Positions 4,970 to 6,444 of a stretch of DNA of 6,444 nucleotides are shown here, piece by piece. A program made the translations under genes and the position numbers. Position 1 is the first letter of the stretch; each line of letters opens with the position of its first letter. The stretch covers positions 1 through 6,444 of the forward strand of contig CANQJU010000068.1 in the NCBI GenBank assembly GCA_947624315.1. The letters are read 5' to 3'. Origin of the DNA: an uncultured Bacilli bacterium (lineage in GTDB: Bacteria; Bacillota_I; Bacilli_A; ML615J-28; CAG-698). A model generated the notes under the pieces. That model searched no databases. It was not told where the DNA came from and saw only the letters and a program-made list of their open reading frames with translations.

Positions 4970-6169
4970 ATGAAAACTTCTCGAATTATTTTTCATATTG
5001 ATATGAATTGTTTTTTTGCCTCTTGTGAAATGGCAGAAAATAGTGATTTAATTGGTAAACCAGTTGTAGTGGCTCATGATGATCCATTGCAAAGAGGAAT
5101 TATCTTGTCACCAAATTATGAAGCTCGTAAGTATGGAATTAAAACAACAATGAAAGTTAAAGATGCATTTTTGCTTTGTAAAGATATTATTGTTATTGAT
5201 CCAGATATGAAATTATATTCATATTATTCAAATTGTTTTCATCATTATTTATTAACTCTTACTAAAAAAGTTGAAATGGCAAGTATTGATGAAGCATATG
5301 TTGACATGACTAATGATTTAAATGGTAAAAATGCCATTGAACTTGCTGAAGAAATACAAAAGCATTTGTTAGATACATATAAACTTCCATGCAGTATTGG
5401 AATTGCTCCCAATAAGTTTTTAGCAAAAATGGCTTCTGATATGAAAAAGCCTTTAGGAATTACTGTTTTAAGAAGAAGAGAAATTGATAAATTAATGTGG
5501 CCGCTTCCCATTACTGATATGATGGGAGTAGGAAAGAAAACTGCGCCTAAACTAATGGGAATTGGAATTAATACTATAGGACAATTAGCCAATTATAATG
5601 ATTTTGAATTGCTCAAAAAAACAATTGGAACTCAAAATGCTATAAGTTTAATAAAATTGGCTAATGGTCTTGATGATTCTTTAGTTGTATATGAAAGTCA
5701 TGATATGCAATCATCAGTTTCTAATGCAAATACTTTTGATGTTGATATTTTTGATGAAAAAATAATAAAAAGCACTTTAAAAATTTTATGTGGAACTATA
5801 GCTTATCGTTTAGATAAAATTCATTCCGAGGCTAAAACGATTGGCATAACTATCAAATATGGTGATTTTCATGCATTAAATAAAAGTCATAGATTTGATG
5901 AAGGAATTAGTAGTGAAGAAATGATATATAGCATTGCTGAAGAATTATTTGATGAATATTATCAACCTGGTATTGGGGTTAGATTGATTAGTGTTTATGC
6001 GCAAAGAGTTACTCCAATTCAAAAAGAGAACAAGCAAATTACTATTTTTGATAATATGAATGAAATTGAAAAAGAACATGAACTAAAAAAGATTTTAACA
6101 GATGTTCAAAAAAGATTTGGTTCGGAAACAATTAAAAAGGGATATTACCCATATGAAAAAAAAGACTAA
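4970..6169 (+). CDS. dinB: DNA polymerase IV (Y-family translesion polymerase DinB)
   Basis: DinB copies past damaged template bases at the replication fork, with low fidelity and no proofreading domain. The 399-residue protein has the expected Y-family order. The palm and fingers carry the catalytic acids Asp11 (FHIDMNCFFASCE, with Phe16 as likely steric gate) and Asp107-Glu108 (SIDEAYVDMT). SIGIAPNKFLAKMASDMKKP is the family block that follows. The thumb helix-hairpin-helix has GVGKKT (186-191), and the little finger domain covers about 240-350. QITIF at 356-360 fits the beta-clamp binding motif, placed after the little finger as usual. All catalytic residues are present. The ATG at 4970 follows AAAGGAAAG with about 9 bases spacing and gives a normal N-terminus. 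It is transcribed alone from the promoter in the inverted repeat. No mutation-cassette partner (imuB, dnaE2 or umuD-like) is nearby. Confidence 0.97.
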   Translation: MKTSRIIFHIDMNCFFASCEMAENSDLIGKPVVVAHDDPLQRGIILSPNYEARKYGIKTTMKVKDAFLLCKDIIVIDPDMKLYSYYSNCFHHYLLTLTKKVEMASIDEAYVDMTNDLNGKNAIELAEEIQKHLLDTYKLPCSIGIAPNKFLAKMASDMKKPLGITVLRRREIDKLMWPLPITDMMGVGKKTAPKLMGIGINTIGQLANYNDFELLKKTIGTQNAISLIKLANGLDDSLVVYESHDMQSSVSNANTFDVDIFDEKIIKSTLKILCGTIAYRLDKIHSEAKTIGITIKYGDFHALNKSHRFDEGISSEEMIYSIAEELFDEYYQPGIGVRLISVYAQRVTPIQKENKQITIFDNMNEIEKEHELKKILTDVQKRFGSETIKKGYYPYEKKD

Positions 6170-6195
6170 CAAAAAATTTATTTTTGTGCTATAAT
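6166..6195 (+). promoter_or_regulatory. Promoter of the cvfB-like gene
   Basis: TGCTATAAT at 6187-6195 is a perfect extended -10. CTAACA at 6166-6171, overlapping the dinB stop, is a 4-of-6 -35 match with an 18-base spacer. Transcription would start near 6202, about 16 bases before the start codon, just at the ribosome binding site. The leader would be very short. Confidence 0.6.
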
Positions 6196-6217
6196 TAATA
6201 AATGAGGTTAGAAAATT

Positions 6218-6444
6218 ATGAGTCTAGGACATATTGATAAATACAAAGTAGTACGAGAAACACAATTGGGCTATATGCTTGAAAAGGATAGCCAAGAATA
6301 TTTTTTACATCACAATGAATGCAATGGTAAATTTCTTCAAGTTGATGATGAAGTTGATGCTTTCATTTATATTGATAAAAAGGGACGTGAAGCTGCAACT
6401 TTATTTCCTCCTAAAATAACTATTGATAATATGGGAATAGGAGA
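6218..6444 (+). CDS. cvfB: CvfB/YitL-type S1 RNA-binding protein, N-terminal part (3' end outside window)
   Basis: This is the first 75 codons of a protein matching the N-terminal part of the CvfB/YitL family, predicted RNA-binding proteins with several S1-like domains. In Staphylococcus aureus CvfB affects expression of virulence genes; its role in other Firmicutes is unclear. Visible family features are GYMLEK.....YFLHHNE in the first S1-like fold, VDDEVDAFIYIDKKGREAATL (about 42-62), and the following PPKIT. The ATG at 6218 follows TGAGGTT (6203-6209) with about 9 to 10 bases spacing. An earlier ATG at 6202 is in another frame and closes after 11 codons. The gene has its own promoter after dinB. 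The C-terminal S1 and winged-helix parts cannot be checked. Confidence 0.85.
   Translation, partial: MSLGHIDKYKVVRETQLGYMLEKDSQEYFLHHNECNGKFLQVDDEVDAFIYIDKKGREAATLFPPKITIDNMGIG

Noticed and set aside
5245..5592. 115-codon open frame on the minus strand
   Set aside because: It lies wholly inside dinB, antisense to its catalytic and thumb regions, has no ribosome binding site and shows no family features. It is a shadow of dinB.
6170..6186. CAAAAA/TTTTTG dyad after dinB as a terminator
   Set aside because: The stem is nearly all A-T, lacks a following T run and overlaps the promoter of the next gene, so termination there is doubtful.
6202..6237. Short open frame from ATG 6202
   Set aside because: It closes after 11 codons in a frame different from the cvfB-like gene and overlaps that gene's ribosome binding site.
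1..6444. CRISPR arrays, insertion sequences, tRNA or rRNA genes, and LexA boxes
   Set aside because: No regularly spaced repeats, transposase motifs, cloverleaf or rRNA segments, or CGAACn4GTTCG-like sites were seen on either strand when reading by eye.

Overview
The window is AT-rich (below about 30% GC by eye) and comes from a low-GC, endospore-forming Firmicute. The fixed order dxs-recN-spoIVB-spo0A is the sporulation and DNA-repair neighbourhood known from Bacillus and Clostridium. SpoIVB and Spo0A, both diagnostic of endospore formation, have all their key residues. The strong AT bias and short intergenic regions suggest a compact host-associated lineage (Erysipelotrichia- or RF39-like Bacilli), but this is inference. 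Six stop codons are visible (five TAA, one TAG, no TGA), and no gene carries an in-frame TGA.

Layout: (1) 1-818 is the 3' part of dxs (isoprenoid precursor synthesis). Its stop overlaps the ribosome binding site of recN (828-2489), an SMC-like DNA repair ATPase. A terminator hairpin spans the recN stop. (2) 2490-3549 holds spoIVB, the forespore protease that triggers pro-sigma-K processing. It has a sigma-F/sigma-G-like promoter and apparently an AUA start codon. (3) 3550-4622 holds a terminator, a perfect Spo0A box, a tentative promoter and spo0A, the master regulator of sporulation entry. (4) 4623-4969 holds two facing terminators, a small single-pass membrane protein gene on the minus strand, and a 13-bp inverted repeat whose arms are two opposed extended -10 promoters. 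(5) 4970-6169 is dinB (DNA polymerase IV). (6) After an extended -10 promoter comes the start of a CvfB/YitL-type S1 RNA-binding protein gene, cut by the window end.

How they fit together: Spo0A starts sporulation and probably regulates its own gene through the box upstream. SpoIVB acts late, passing the forespore signal to the mother cell. RecN and DinB both deal with damaged DNA but lie in separate transcription units, and no LexA box was seen for either. I see no clearly new multi-gene system. The features most worth a second look are the AUA start of spoIVB, the symmetric face-to-face promoters between the small membrane protein gene and dinB, the contracted dxs-recN junction, and the unrecognised 64-residue membrane protein.
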